A stretch of 64,000 nt of DNA from NCBI GenBank assembly GCA_964617555.1, contig CAZTYP010000015.1, forward strand, positions 27,776 through 91,775, given 5' to 3'. The position numbers and the translations under genes are program-made. Positions 8,520-16,707 of the stretch are shown one piece after another. The DNA comes from 1-14-2-50-31-20 sp964617555. GTDB lineage: Bacteria; Bacteroidota; Ignavibacteria; Ignavibacteriales; Melioribacteraceae. Below the pieces are notes generated by a model. That model saw only the letters and a list, made by a program, of their open reading frames with translations, did no database searches and was not told the origin of the DNA. Each line of letters starts with the position of its first letter. Position 1 is the first letter of the stretch.

Positions 8520-9374
8520 ATGAAGATTTCCAAACAATTTACTAATCATGATAGTAAAGCTCTGGATAGATATTTACTTGAAATTAGTAAAGTGGAGTTG
8601 CTTACTCAGAACGAAGAGATTGAACTTGCCAAAAGGATAAAAAAAGGAGATGAAGAAGCACTCAAAAAACTTGTTAACGCTAATCTTAGATTTGTTGTTA
8701 CGGTTGCAAAGCAATATCAAAATCAAGGGCTTTCATTAGGAGATTTAATTAATGAAGGCAATATAGGGTTAATTAAAGCGGCAAAAAGATTTGATGAAAC
8801 ACGAGGATTTAAATTTATTTCATATGCCGTTTGGTGGATTCGTCAATCAATCTTGCAAGCCCTTGGAGAACAAGGCAGAATTGTAAGACTTCCACTTAAC
8901 CGCATTGGAATTATGACAAAAATTAAGAATATAGATTCTGCCTTTGAACAAGAATACGGAAGAAAACCTTCCGCCGAAGAAATTGCGGAAGAATTAAAAA
9001 AAGAAGATGATGAAATATCCGAAGCCGTTCAATTCTTAGGGAAAAATGTTTCGCTTGATGCACCGCTTAAGGAGGGTGAGGAAAATAGCCTTTTGGCACT
9101 TCTTTCCAATAATGTTCAACAATCGCCTGATAACAACGCGTTGAACGAGTCCTTAAAAAAAGAGATTGACGAGATATTGAATTCGCTTAGTAGGCGTGAA
9201 TCCGATGTAATAAAACTCTATTTCGGATTGGATAGCGATTACGCTTTAACCCTGGAGGACATTGGGGAAAGGTTCCATTTAACACGCGAAAGAGTACGAC
9301 AAATAAAAGAGAAAGCGATTAGAAGGTTGCGACATAAAAAGCGTGCAAAAAGATTGAGAAAATATTTAGGTTAA
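8520..9374 (+). CDS. rpoD: RNA polymerase primary sigma factor (short Bacteroidota-type SigA/RpoD)
   Basis: A 284-residue group 1 sigma factor. The start ATG at 8520 gives MKISKQFTNHDSKALDRYL, matching the short Bacteroidota SigA N terminus; the frame is open further upstream but without family similarity. Region 1.2 (about 15-45), region 2 (RFVVTVAKQYQNQGLSLGDL, KFISYAVWWIRQSI), region 3 and region 4.2 (LEDIGERFHLTRERVRQIKE) are all present, and region 1.1 is absent. Upstream, TTTG at 8420 and TTTG at 8447 loosely resemble the Bacteroidota -33/-7 promoter, but the -7 spacing is off by one base. Confidence 0.93.
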   Translation: MKISKQFTNHDSKALDRYLLEISKVELLTQNEEIELAKRIKKGDEEALKKLVNANLRFVVTVAKQYQNQGLSLGDLINEGNIGLIKAAKRFDETRGFKFISYAVWWIRQSILQALGEQGRIVRLPLNRIGIMTKIKNIDSAFEQEYGRKPSAEEIAEELKKEDDEISEAVQFLGKNVSLDAPLKEGEENSLLALLSNNVQQSPDNNALNESLKKEIDEILNSLSRRESDVIKLYFGLDSDYALTLEDIGERFHLTRERVRQIKEKAIRRLRHKKRAKRLRKYLG

Positions 9375-9382
9375 TTTTAAGT

Positions 9383-10027
9383 ATGGTAAGATTAATATTA
9401 TTGTTAATTGCCGTTTCTATACTTGCCACAGCTTGTTCATCTTCTTCAATGGGCAAACGATATGGCTTTCCCGAGGTAAAAGAAGATGTTTCGAAGTTAC
9501 ACTATTCGCGGTTTACTTCTGAAAATGATTCAAGTCTTTATAAAAGCGAGTTTGACGAAGAGCCGGTTGAAGATCACCCTGTAAATGTTAAAAAAATTAT
9601 TAATAAAAAAGAAGAAAAATTATCTGATGTTAAAGACCTTTCGGATAAAGAAAAACTGATGTTGGAAATTGTTCGCTACTTGAACACGCCTTATCTGTAT
9701 GGGGGCAGTGATAATAGCGGTATCGATTGCTCAGCATTTACTCAGAATGTTTTTATGAAATCGTTGGGTGTAAAATTACCGCGTAGAGCAAGCGAACAAT
9801 ATCGTAGTGGTAGAAAGGTGTCTTCCAAGGAAAAATTGGAAGAAGGAGATTTACTTTTTTTCGATACTACCAAAAACAGTTATCCAGGGCATGTTGGAAT
9901 TTATATAGGAGAAGATTTATTTGCGCATGCAAGTTTTTCCAAAGGGGTAACAATTTCTTCTCTCCAAAGTTCATATTTTAAAAAAAGATATGTAGGAGCA
10001 AGAAGAGTTGCCGTGTTTAATAAATAA
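9383..10027 (+). CDS. NlpC/P60-family lipoprotein (probable cell-wall endopeptidase)
   Basis: A 214-residue lipoprotein with a lipobox-like LATAC (Cys18) after a hydrophobic signal. A charged linker (about 25-90) is followed by an NlpC/P60 papain-like domain (95-210). The catalytic triad is visible as C116 (GIDCSAF), H170 (PGHVGIY) and H182 (FAHAS). Family members cleave gamma-D-Glu-diamino acid bonds in peptidoglycan stem peptides, here probably from the periplasmic side of a membrane. It starts eight bases after the sigma factor stop codon and is followed closely by an uncharacterised gene, so the three are probably co-transcribed. Confidence 0.9.
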   Translation: MVRLILLLIAVSILATACSSSSMGKRYGFPEVKEDVSKLHYSRFTSENDSSLYKSEFDEEPVEDHPVNVKKIINKKEEKLSDVKDLSDKEKLMLEIVRYLNTPYLYGGSDNSGIDCSAFTQNVFMKSLGVKLPRRASEQYRSGRKVSSKEKLEEGDLLFFDTTKNSYPGHVGIYIGEDLFAHASFSKGVTISSLQSSYFKKRYVGARRVAVFNK

Positions 10028-10035
10028 GGTCAAAC

Positions 10036-10515
10036 GTGAACAAACAAGAATTTTCCGAATTAATTAAGGAAGATAAATATCAAGTTTTTTTATTTGCTTC
10101 ACCGGTTCCTATACCGTTTAATTTTGCAGTTCACACATGGTTTGTTATTAATTTGAAAGGTGAAATTAATAGATGGGAATTCGGCAAATTTAAGGGGAGT
10201 CCGTATCCGAACGGAATAGGGGTGTTGAAGAATTTTTTTTTACCCACAGAAGGAATGAATAAATTTTTCTGGAAAAGTTCTCCCAGATTTGATTCCGAAT
10301 TACTTAATTTTATTGAGGGTGGCGAGAATAGTTTGGCTAAAGAGATGTGTTTTTTTATTGAGAAGAATGCAAAATTATATTCGCTACGAAATAAATATAT
10401 TTTAACCGGACCGAACTCCAATACCTTTACCCAATGGATATTAAATAAATTTCCTAAAACAGATTTCAAACTTCCGCTAAATGCAATAGGGAAAGGTAAT
10501 AACTCGATTTTGTAA
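10036..10515 (+). CDS. Uncharacterised 159-residue protein
   Basis: Not confidently recognised. It starts with GTG eight bases after the NlpC/P60 gene, so the two are probably co-transcribed. There is no signal peptide or membrane helix, which suggests a cytosolic protein. Two motifs stand out: FAVHTWFVINL near residue 30 and LTGPNSNTFTQWIL near residue 125. The spaced H-x-W and GPNSNTF motifs recall the DUF3750 type of domain, which I cannot confirm by eye. The following gene is convergent, and the gap holds that gene's terminator. Confidence 0.7.
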   Translation: MNKQEFSELIKEDKYQVFLFASPVPIPFNFAVHTWFVINLKGEINRWEFGKFKGSPYPNGIGVLKNFFLPTEGMNKFFWKSSPRFDSELLNFIEGGENSLAKEMCFFIEKNAKLYSLRNKYILTGPNSNTFTQWILNKFPKTDFKLPLNAIGKGNNSIL

Positions 10516-10536
10516 ATTATTCCTTTCCCTATCGGC

Positions 10537-10563
10537 AAAAAAGGGACAACAACTTTGTTCGTC
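10537..10563 (-). terminator. Terminator of the minus-strand envelope cluster
   Basis: Read on the minus strand, GAC-(G)-AACAA, loop AG, TTGTT-GTC forms an eight-pair stem with one bulged G, followed by CC and six T residues. It lies five bases beyond the stop codon of the DUF302 gene and between convergent genes. The AACAA/TTGTT core and loop are the same as in the terminator at 20510-20541. Confidence 0.75.
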
Positions 10564-10567
10564 TTGG

Positions 10568-11023
10568 TTATTTTAATGATGCTTTTGCTTTTTTAATTGT
10601 TTCCGAAACAATTTTGCCCATTATTTCGCTTACTTTTTTAGACATCGGAACAATGTCTATTTCGGGAAACATCATGCTTACCATCCACGGTTTTAATTTC
10701 ATATAGCGTAGTGTTGTTTCACCGTTTTTATGGGATACTATAATACTTTTTGGCATCATTACACCCATATCCAAGCTCATATCATAAATTGCTTTGTGAG
10801 ATTTTTCCGCATTGCATATTTGGACAACTTTGTATTCGAAATCATCATCAACCGGGAGTCCTTTTTTCTTATATGTTTCTTTAAAGTTATGAGAAATCAA
10901 TACGGAAAAGTTGTTCTCTTTTACAACTTCCGATAAAGTTTCAATTATAACATCAAAGGGGATATTTGTTTTATGAACTTCTACAATATCACCCATTAAC
11001 CATTTTGAAATTGCTTTTTTCAT
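10568..11023 (-). CDS. DUF302-domain protein
   Basis: A 151-residue protein without a signal peptide. It shows the DUF302 pattern: an alternating strand and helix start (VIIETLSEVVKENNFSVLIS), ETYKKKGLPV, a CNAEKSHKAI motif (Cys at about residue 71) and a closing MMPKSIIVSHKNGETTLRYM. DUF302 proteins are small and of unknown biochemical function; they often occur beside redox and sulfur proteins. It is the last gene of the ten-gene minus-strand cluster, 23 bases after the outer-membrane protein gene, and a terminator follows immediately. The role is an inference from context only. Confidence 0.8.
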   Translation of the reverse strand: MKKAISKWLMGDIVEVHKTNIPFDVIIETLSEVVKENNFSVLISHNFKETYKKKGLPVDDDFEYKVVQICNAEKSHKAIYDMSLDMGVMMPKSIIVSHKNGETTLRYMKLKPWMVSMMFPEIDIVPMSKKVSEIMGKIVSETIKKAKASLK

Positions 11024-11046
11024 TTTACCTTCCTGTTTAATTTAAA

Positions 11047-12420
11047 TTAAAATGCTAATCGTCCTTCTAAACGAACTGTATAAAATTCTTTTGGTAGTGC
11101 ATCTGTTTGAACTCTACTACCTATTAGTGTTGCCTTAAGATGATTGTTGAAAACTAAAATTCCAAATTCAATATTTTGTTCATTTGTATTTGGTGAGTCA
11201 ATTTGTCCCACGGCTTTTAATGCCATTCTGAATTTTAATGTTCCGGGGAAGCGGTGCTTAATTGCTGCTTGCCATAAAGGGAAATTGGCAGCATCAAGCC
11301 TCATTATTTCTCCTAAAAACAAATTACTGAAAAGTGGTTGAAAAATCGCATTATCGTCAATATCATATTTACCGATAAATGCTCCGCTAAATTTGGTGTT
11401 GGAAGCATTGTTCCAGGTAATACTTTCGCCGAGTTTAAAAATATAAACCATTGTGTTATTACCTGTCATACTTTGATATACCGGTCCAGTTTGGAAAAAC
11501 AAACCATGGGCAATTTGAAAATCGAATAATGCCCCCACATAAAATTTGTTATCCGGAATATAATTATTTTTTCCGAATTCATCGTATAAAATAACTCCGA
11601 TATTGCTGAGCATAATAAAGGGTTCATTATTTTCCTTTGCAAAGTCATCGGCATCGCCGGAAAATTCGTTAAAGTCGTGGTTTACATGAAAATCATCTTC
11701 GTTATTTTCAAAATCACTATCCTCCATAGAAGTAAAATTATCATCGGAAGTGTTGGGTTCCTCAGCCGTATAATGAGGATTCCAGTTAATCACCAATCCC
11801 GCTAAATTTGTTTCGCCTATTTTTTTACCGATTTTTTCCGTATAATCAGGGTTAATAATCCCGTATAAATGACGGTTAGCACAAAATTGTCCCATACGTG
11901 CAAAGTTTTTTAATACGGTTCCGCCACGTACATTAAAATTGAAAGCTCCGAATTCCTTATCGGCACTAACTCCGAGTACTCTTTCGTCAACAAGAAAAAA
12001 ATCGCCCAAACGGGTTTCGTGCAAGCCTATTTTAAGATTTAAATTTTTCCCTGCATAACTATAAAAAAACTGTCGCACGCCCAAATGTCTGTTTGTTAAT
12101 TTTTTATCATTAACAAGAGCGGAGTTTCCCCAATTTTTATATCCTCCTTCAAGATAAATATGATTTGTTTCTGCAAAGCTGAATTCCAGTGCTCCAAGCA
12201 ACATTCCGCCGTTTAACTTTGCATTATCTAAAGTATCGTAAGGACTTGTCATAATTCCGGGTGCCATTGTTCCTTCAACAGCCCAAGTAAAAGGGGAATT
12301 TTCCGTAAAAGGGGTGAGGTGTGCTCCAAGCATACTGCGGCATTCCATTTGAGCATTAACGGAATTATTTACAAGAAAGGAAAACGCTAACAAAGAGAAT
12401 ATAATTGTAATTTTTTTCAT
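11047..12420 (-). CDS. Outer-membrane beta-barrel protein with acidic loop
   Basis: A 457-residue exported protein with a clear signal peptide (MKKITIIFSLLAFSFLVNNS, cleavage near VNAQ). The rest alternates short amphipathic strands rich in Gly, Phe and Asn, as in porin-like barrels, and ends in Phe (VRLEGRLAF), typical of BAM substrates. Residues about 220-267 are a highly acidic insertion with repeated D/E-D/E-F units (EDDF, ADDF, MEDSDF), probably a long loop. I do not recognise a named family. It starts four bases after the NapH-like gene, which has a similar acidic stretch. Confidence 0.8.
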   Translation of the reverse strand: MKKITIIFSLLAFSFLVNNSVNAQMECRSMLGAHLTPFTENSPFTWAVEGTMAPGIMTSPYDTLDNAKLNGGMLLGALEFSFAETNHIYLEGGYKNWGNSALVNDKKLTNRHLGVRQFFYSYAGKNLNLKIGLHETRLGDFFLVDERVLGVSADKEFGAFNFNVRGGTVLKNFARMGQFCANRHLYGIINPDYTEKIGKKIGETNLAGLVINWNPHYTAEEPNTSDDNFTSMEDSDFENNEDDFHVNHDFNEFSGDADDFAKENNEPFIMLSNIGVILYDEFGKNNYIPDNKFYVGALFDFQIAHGLFFQTGPVYQSMTGNNTMVYIFKLGESITWNNASNTKFSGAFIGKYDIDDNAIFQPLFSNLFLGEIMRLDAANFPLWQAAIKHRFPGTLKFRMALKAVGQIDSPNTNEQNIEFGILVFNNHLKATLIGSRVQTDALPKEFYTVRLEGRLAF

Positions 12421-12424
12421 CTTA

Positions 12425-13507
12425 TTATTTAACCTCCAGTTTTTTTATTCCTTTAAGTATTATTTTGTTTTGATGTTCTTTTGAATTTTTAAATGGTCCT
12501 ATGCTTTTTATTCTACAATCGTTCATACACTCACCACACATAATACATTCCTGGTTGTCAAGTTTAGATGTTTGTCCTTCGCGTGTAATTGCATTTATTT
12601 GACAAGAAGTATTACATGTTTTGCATCCCGCACAAGAGTTTGTAATCCCAAGAACGGAAGCACCGGGCAATTTCGTGATCCAACCGAATATTAATCCCGC
12701 AGGACAAGCCATTTTACAAAACGGACGGTAAATAAACAATGAACTTACCAGTACTATTGCAAGTAAAATATAGCCTGTAATATTAGGGGAGTAGAGATTA
12801 AAGATAACTTTGAACGGACCTATTTTACTCCACTCAATTCCTTGCGTAATTGTTAGTTGCAATAAAAGAATAACCAATATTACGTAACGGATAATCCTCA
12901 TAATTTTTTGAGCTTTTTCCGTTTGCAATATTTTGATTTTACCTATGTATAAAAACTCCTGAATGGCACCGAGGTAACAAACCCAACCGCAAAATACTTT
13001 ACCGTAAAGATAGGTTAAAATCAATACTCCGAGGAACAAAACAATGGCAGTCCATTTGGTTGTTGCCCCTATTATAAATAAGTAAAGATTTTGGAAACTG
13101 GAAATAATGCCGGGGCCTCCTCTGTAAAAACCCAAAATTACAACCGTACCAAGTAAAAAGAGAGGGCGCAATTTCCTTGTTTTTTCGTGTCGGACAAAGA
13201 TTCCGGCAAGGAGGGTAAAGAATAAAATTCCGACAGCCCAATTAAAACGATTCCAGTTTGTTTTGGGTACGAAAGCAACATCTGTTTCGGTATCGGTAAA
13301 GGTCCCGAATTCATCTTCGCCACCTTCTTCAAATTCGGTGTCATCAGTTGAACTGAATTCATCTTCCGCAAACTCATCTGAAGTAGTTTCAAATTCGTTT
13401 GTAACGGATGTTGCTTTTGTTAAAGTATCAGAAACCGATTTTTCTTGTGCAAAGTTAACAAACGATGTAAATAATAGCGCAATTAATAATAATAGAAATT
13501 TTTTCAT
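12425..13507 (-). CDS. NapH-like membrane 4Fe-4S ferredoxin with acidic periplasmic N-terminal region
   Basis: A 360-residue polytopic iron-sulfur protein. A signal-like N terminus (MKKFLLLLIALLFTSFVNFA) is followed by an acidic segment (about 37-78, with SDEF, EDEF, GEDEF units), then about five or six membrane helices. The NapH/NosR-type membrane motifs FCGWVCYLG (C173, C177) and FCKMACPAG (C264, C268) are present. Two complete cluster sites follow, C292-C295-C298-C302 and C321-C324-C327-C331. Relatives pass electrons between quinol and periplasmic enzymes, but no nap, nos or other reductase gene is in this window. It lies between a small secreted Cys protein and an outer-membrane protein. 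Confidence 0.87.
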   Translation of the reverse strand: MKKFLLLLIALLFTSFVNFAQEKSVSDTLTKATSVTNEFETTSDEFAEDEFSSTDDTEFEEGGEDEFGTFTDTETDVAFVPKTNWNRFNWAVGILFFTLLAGIFVRHEKTRKLRPLFLLGTVVILGFYRGGPGIISSFQNLYLFIIGATTKWTAIVLFLGVLILTYLYGKVFCGWVCYLGAIQEFLYIGKIKILQTEKAQKIMRIIRYVILVILLLQLTITQGIEWSKIGPFKVIFNLYSPNITGYILLAIVLVSSLFIYRPFCKMACPAGLIFGWITKLPGASVLGITNSCAGCKTCNTSCQINAITREGQTSKLDNQECIMCGECMNDCRIKSIGPFKNSKEHQNKIILKGIKKLEVK

Positions 13508-13546
13508 TGTAGTTAATCTTTTATTAAAAAATTAGTTAATGCAATC

Positions 13547-13939
13547 TTATTTAGTAGTGTTAATATCAAGTTTAAGTGAACCGAATCCGCCATCTTTATC
13601 GCATTCACGGATTGCGTTAATTATTGCTTCGTTTTTAGTTTTTTCCGTAATAACAATTTTAAGTTTTCGTTCAAAATCCATCGAGGAAAGTTGTTTCCAT
13701 TTGGTTGCCCCAATTACCTTAATTCCGTTTAATTTAAATTGTGTTTTTTTTATTGCAACGGGACAACTACGGTGTGTAAGCGCAACATGGACTTTTACAA
13801 TTAATTTGTCTCCGGGATTATATATTTCCTTTTTTCCCTTAAGAATTTCAAACTCAATTTCGCATGCCTCTGCTTTTTGTGGTGTTATTGCAAGTAAAAA
13901 AGCAACAAAGAGAATTGATAAAAGCCATTTTAGTTTCAT
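13547..13939 (-). CDS. Small secreted cysteine-containing protein
   Basis: A 130-residue protein with a signal peptide (MKLKWLLSILFVAFLLAITP, cleavage near AEA). The mature part is mostly beta-strand in pattern and keeps three cysteines (C26 right at the predicted mature end, C59 in THRSCP, C113 in RECDKDGG). I do not recognise a named family. The ATG follows a GGAGATAAAAA site. It starts 82 bases after the DUF2147 gene, the largest gap inside the cluster, so a secondary promoter is possible here. It precedes the membrane ferredoxin by 39 bases, which suggests a periplasmic partner role; this is an inference. Confidence 0.75.
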   Translation of the reverse strand: MKLKWLLSILFVAFLLAITPQKAEACEIEFEILKGKKEIYNPGDKLIVKVHVALTHRSCPVAIKKTQFKLNGIKVIGATKWKQLSSMDFERKLKIVITEKTKNEAIINAIRECDKDGGFGSLKLDINTTK

Positions 13940-14021
13940 TTTTTATCTCCAATAATTAGTAAATATTAACTTACCATAATCTTAAATAATAAAATTTTAT
14001 CAAACAGATTCTGATTTAAAT

Positions 14022-14504
14022 TTATCCTTTAAAATTGGTTTTATTTAAAAACGCATCTTTATTAATTTTTGTTAATTCAATAGTTAGTGAAAAAATGAAT
14101 ATTGATATTTTAATATTTAAATGGTTTTTGTCGATTAAAATAAATTCCGGTTCTACTTCTCTCCCTTTTTTCGGAGCGTAAAAAGTACCGCCGTCCCATC
14201 TGTTTTCTCCCTGATATTTAAATCCGGTCATAACTTGTAATCCTTCTACGGGGCGGTTACGTAAACTATCAATCGGATTTTCTTTATCTTTGAGGGGAGA
14301 GCCATCCTTTTCTTTTTCCTGCATCCAAATAATTTTACCGTTGTATAAATTTCCGTCCTTGTATATTTCAATAATTCCCTCGTTATCGGGCATAAGCCAT
14401 GTGCCGATAATTGCATCTGCTTCCGATTTTCTGTTTTGTGCCGAAAGCGATTGAAAGATTAATAGAAATATTATCCCTTGGATTACAAATATATTTTTTA
14501 TCAT
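14022..14504 (-). CDS. DUF2147-family exported protein
   Basis: A 160-residue protein with a signal peptide (MIKNIFVIQGIIFLLIFQSL, cleavage after SAQ). It shows the DUF2147 pattern: IIGTWLMPDNEGIIEIYKDG, then YNGKIIWMQ, a DSLRNRPVEGLQVMTGF block and RWDGGTFYAPKKGREV. The family is a small periplasmic lipocalin-like or beta-barrel-like group of unknown function, often found with lipid- or metal-related envelope genes. It starts ten bases after the DUF1302-like gene, consistent with co-transcription. Confidence 0.85.
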   Translation of the reverse strand: MIKNIFVIQGIIFLLIFQSLSAQNRKSEADAIIGTWLMPDNEGIIEIYKDGNLYNGKIIWMQEKEKDGSPLKDKENPIDSLRNRPVEGLQVMTGFKYQGENRWDGGTFYAPKKGREVEPEFILIDKNHLNIKISIFIFSLTIELTKINKDAFLNKTNFKG

Positions 14505-14514
14505 TTTATCCTTA

Positions 14515-15750
14515 TTAGAAACTGTAAATTATTTTTCCGTAAACCATATCGTTTTTGTCAAACTGCCCGAATTGTCCTTCGGAACCCGTAAAGATGTTAC
14601 CACCGAATTGCAAATTAATCGCATCGGACAAGTCGTATAGAATTCTGGGACGTAATAAAGCATCGTTGTATTCGAAATCGTAATACATAAAAAATTCCAA
14701 GTCCAATGTTTCGTTCAGCATTGAATAACGGGCAAGGAATGTTGCCATGTTATTAGCATCGTCGTGAAAAAGAGGATTGGGTTTAATAATATTCTCATAA
14801 TCAATAATTGCTTTTTGAATAAATTGCATACTGATATTTATATCGAAAAGCGTAAAATCGGTTCCGAGCATATAATGAATATAATCTTTTTTTATAACTC
14901 CGTTATTTACCCGGGCATTGATGGTGTTAAAATATTTCCCGGAATAATATGCAGCTTCGCCACGGAAGACAAAGGGCCCGAGAGTTGTACTGAAACTTCC
15001 GCCTGCCAAAGATAAACGATTATGTTCGGGAGTAATAATCAAATTAAATCCGCCGCTGCCGTTAGGTGTAAAAGAAGAATACATTGTCGGGTCATCGTCC
15101 CACATATAACCACCCATTATTTCAAAATCGACATACTCGGTTAATGCGGAATATTTGAGGAAAAATTCACTGTTTTCTAATGATGGTTTTACATCACGTT
15201 TGGAATTATCTATCACAGGCGGTATAGGAAAATCCGGCATTATTGACCATGGAGAATTTATTCCAGCATATTTTGTTGGAGTAAATACAGGTAACCAGAC
15301 AGCTTCTATTGTATTATCGCCAATGTAGTAGTCAAATTTTGCTCCTACTACTCCGATTCGAATTTCGTCAAATTCCGGCAATAAAAATTGAAAAAGATTT
15401 TTCGGAGAAACAATGTCGGTAATAAAAACGCCGTCGGCTTTTCCCCAAACAATTTGTTGTTTACCGAGTCGTAAATCAAAATTATCAAAATATAAATCGA
15501 TGTATGCTTCGCGCAATCTGAAAGTAAGGCTGTCGAAGTTATCGTGATAAATCATAGGATTAACTTTGAAGGCATAACTATCAAGGCGATTTTCGAAATT
15601 TAAATTAAATGTGTTTTGTAAAATCACAAAATCGGTAGAGCCGTTTCCTACAAGCATACCGGAATAATTTCTTACATAACCCGAAAAATCAATTACCTGA
15701 GAAAAAGCAATTTGGGTTGAAAGCAGTATCATAAAAATTATTTTTTTCAT
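14515..15750 (-). CDS. DUF1302-like outer-membrane barrel
   Basis: A 411-residue exported protein with a short signal peptide (MKKIIFMILLSTQIAFSQ). The region LREAYIDLYFDNFDLRLGKQ with QIVWGKADGVFITDIVSP is characteristic of DUF1302 and alginate-export-like barrels, where W-G-x-A-D marks an early strand. The rest alternates in beta-barrel fashion and ends YGKIIYSF with a terminal Phe. DUF1302 proteins repeatedly occur with MMPL/RND exporters and LolA-like proteins, as here, and are thought to form the outer-membrane part of a hydrophobic-compound pathway. It is 13 bases downstream of the phospholipase-like gene. Confidence 0.8.
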   Translation of the reverse strand: MKKIIFMILLSTQIAFSQVIDFSGYVRNYSGMLVGNGSTDFVILQNTFNLNFENRLDSYAFKVNPMIYHDNFDSLTFRLREAYIDLYFDNFDLRLGKQQIVWGKADGVFITDIVSPKNLFQFLLPEFDEIRIGVVGAKFDYYIGDNTIEAVWLPVFTPTKYAGINSPWSIMPDFPIPPVIDNSKRDVKPSLENSEFFLKYSALTEYVDFEIMGGYMWDDDPTMYSSFTPNGSGGFNLIITPEHNRLSLAGGSFSTTLGPFVFRGEAAYYSGKYFNTINARVNNGVIKKDYIHYMLGTDFTLFDINISMQFIQKAIIDYENIIKPNPLFHDDANNMATFLARYSMLNETLDLEFFMYYDFEYNDALLRPRILYDLSDAINLQFGGNIFTGSEGQFGQFDKNDMVYGKIIYSF

Positions 15751-15763
15751 TTTTACCTCTTAA

Positions 15764-16696
15764 TTAAAATCTAAATTGATCAGTCATGAAACCGATTCGT
15801 ATTATATCTCTGTTTTTTGGGAAATAAATATTATAATAATCTTGGCCGTGGTAATATTGAATAAATAACCCGATTTCTTCCAAAAAGGAAGGGTGGTAAT
15901 AGAAAGTTATGCTGCCAATAAATCTATTAAAAGTAAAAGCACTCCAATCACATAGATCACCGAAAAGCCAAGTTATTTCTCCTTTTAATGAAAATTTTGC
16001 ATGTTCTTTTTTATTTTCTTTTGTTTTATATGGTAATTTGAATACAGCAAATTTCCAATGCCATCTGTAAAAGCTGTAAATACCTTGTAATTCTTCAATA
16101 GAGAGTGGTTCGGGGTGAAACTCAAATGATGTACTAAAAAATTGAGCCGCATTTAGTGTGTTATCAAAAAATGTTTTTATTATTCCGATTTGGAAATAGT
16201 TAGTGGAAAAGTTGCCGGATTTGTAATTAATTTCACCGTTATCAAGGTAGAAATCGTTTTGTTGTCCGTTGGAATGGTGGGCAATTTTTCCAAATAAAGT
16301 AAAGTTATTTATGGATAATTTTTTTCCGATGGAATAATAAATTGTAATTTGCGGCATATAACTGGGTGTTTGTACCGGCAAAGATTCTTCGTTGTACATT
16401 CTTAAAATTATTTGCGGAGTAAGTACTCCCATAAGTTTTGAATCTTTATTTTGTCGTAAAATAAAATTAGGAATTAAGTTTGCTTCAAATATAAGCGGTT
16501 CAATATTACCCAAACCGCCACCGGCTGTAATATAACTGTTGCCGCTGTGTACCTCTGAGATTAATGATAAATCGAAATCATAATCTTCTTTGGTTGCGGT
16601 TTGGGAATAGAGAGGAAAAGTTACCGACAAAAAAAGGATGCTTAATAAATGCCGGTAAAATTTCCTAATTACAATATTTGGTTTGTTATTAAACAT
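15764..16696 (-). CDS. Outer-membrane phospholipase A-like protein
   Basis: A 310-residue exported protein. The segment GKIAHHSNGQ matches the OMPLA active-site pattern H-x-S-N-G (H140, S142), and N166 in NFSTNYFQIG is a plausible third catalytic residue. The C-terminal strands GLFIQYYHGQDYYNIYF and IIRIGFM match the end of OMPLA in order and spacing. OMPLA is a calcium-dependent barrel enzyme that removes phospholipids from the outer leaflet. The spacing from His to the candidate Asn is longer than in the E. coli enzyme, so there is an insertion. It lies inside an exporter operon, 11 bases after the LolA-like gene. Confidence 0.75.
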   Translation of the reverse strand: MFNNKPNIVIRKFYRHLLSILFLSVTFPLYSQTATKEDYDFDLSLISEVHSGNSYITAGGGLGNIEPLIFEANLIPNFILRQNKDSKLMGVLTPQIILRMYNEESLPVQTPSYMPQITIYYSIGKKLSINNFTLFGKIAHHSNGQQNDFYLDNGEINYKSGNFSTNYFQIGIIKTFFDNTLNAAQFFSTSFEFHPEPLSIEELQGIYSFYRWHWKFAVFKLPYKTKENKKEHAKFSLKGEITWLFGDLCDWSAFTFNRFIGSITFYYHPSFLEEIGLFIQYYHGQDYYNIYFPKNRDIIRIGFMTDQFRF

Positions 16697-16707
16697 ATTT
16701 GTTTAAT

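Noticed and set aside
12425..13507. NapH or NosR as part of a nitrate or nitrous oxide reductase
   Set aside because: The motifs are NapH-like but no nap or nos genes are in the window, so only the general ferredoxin call is kept.
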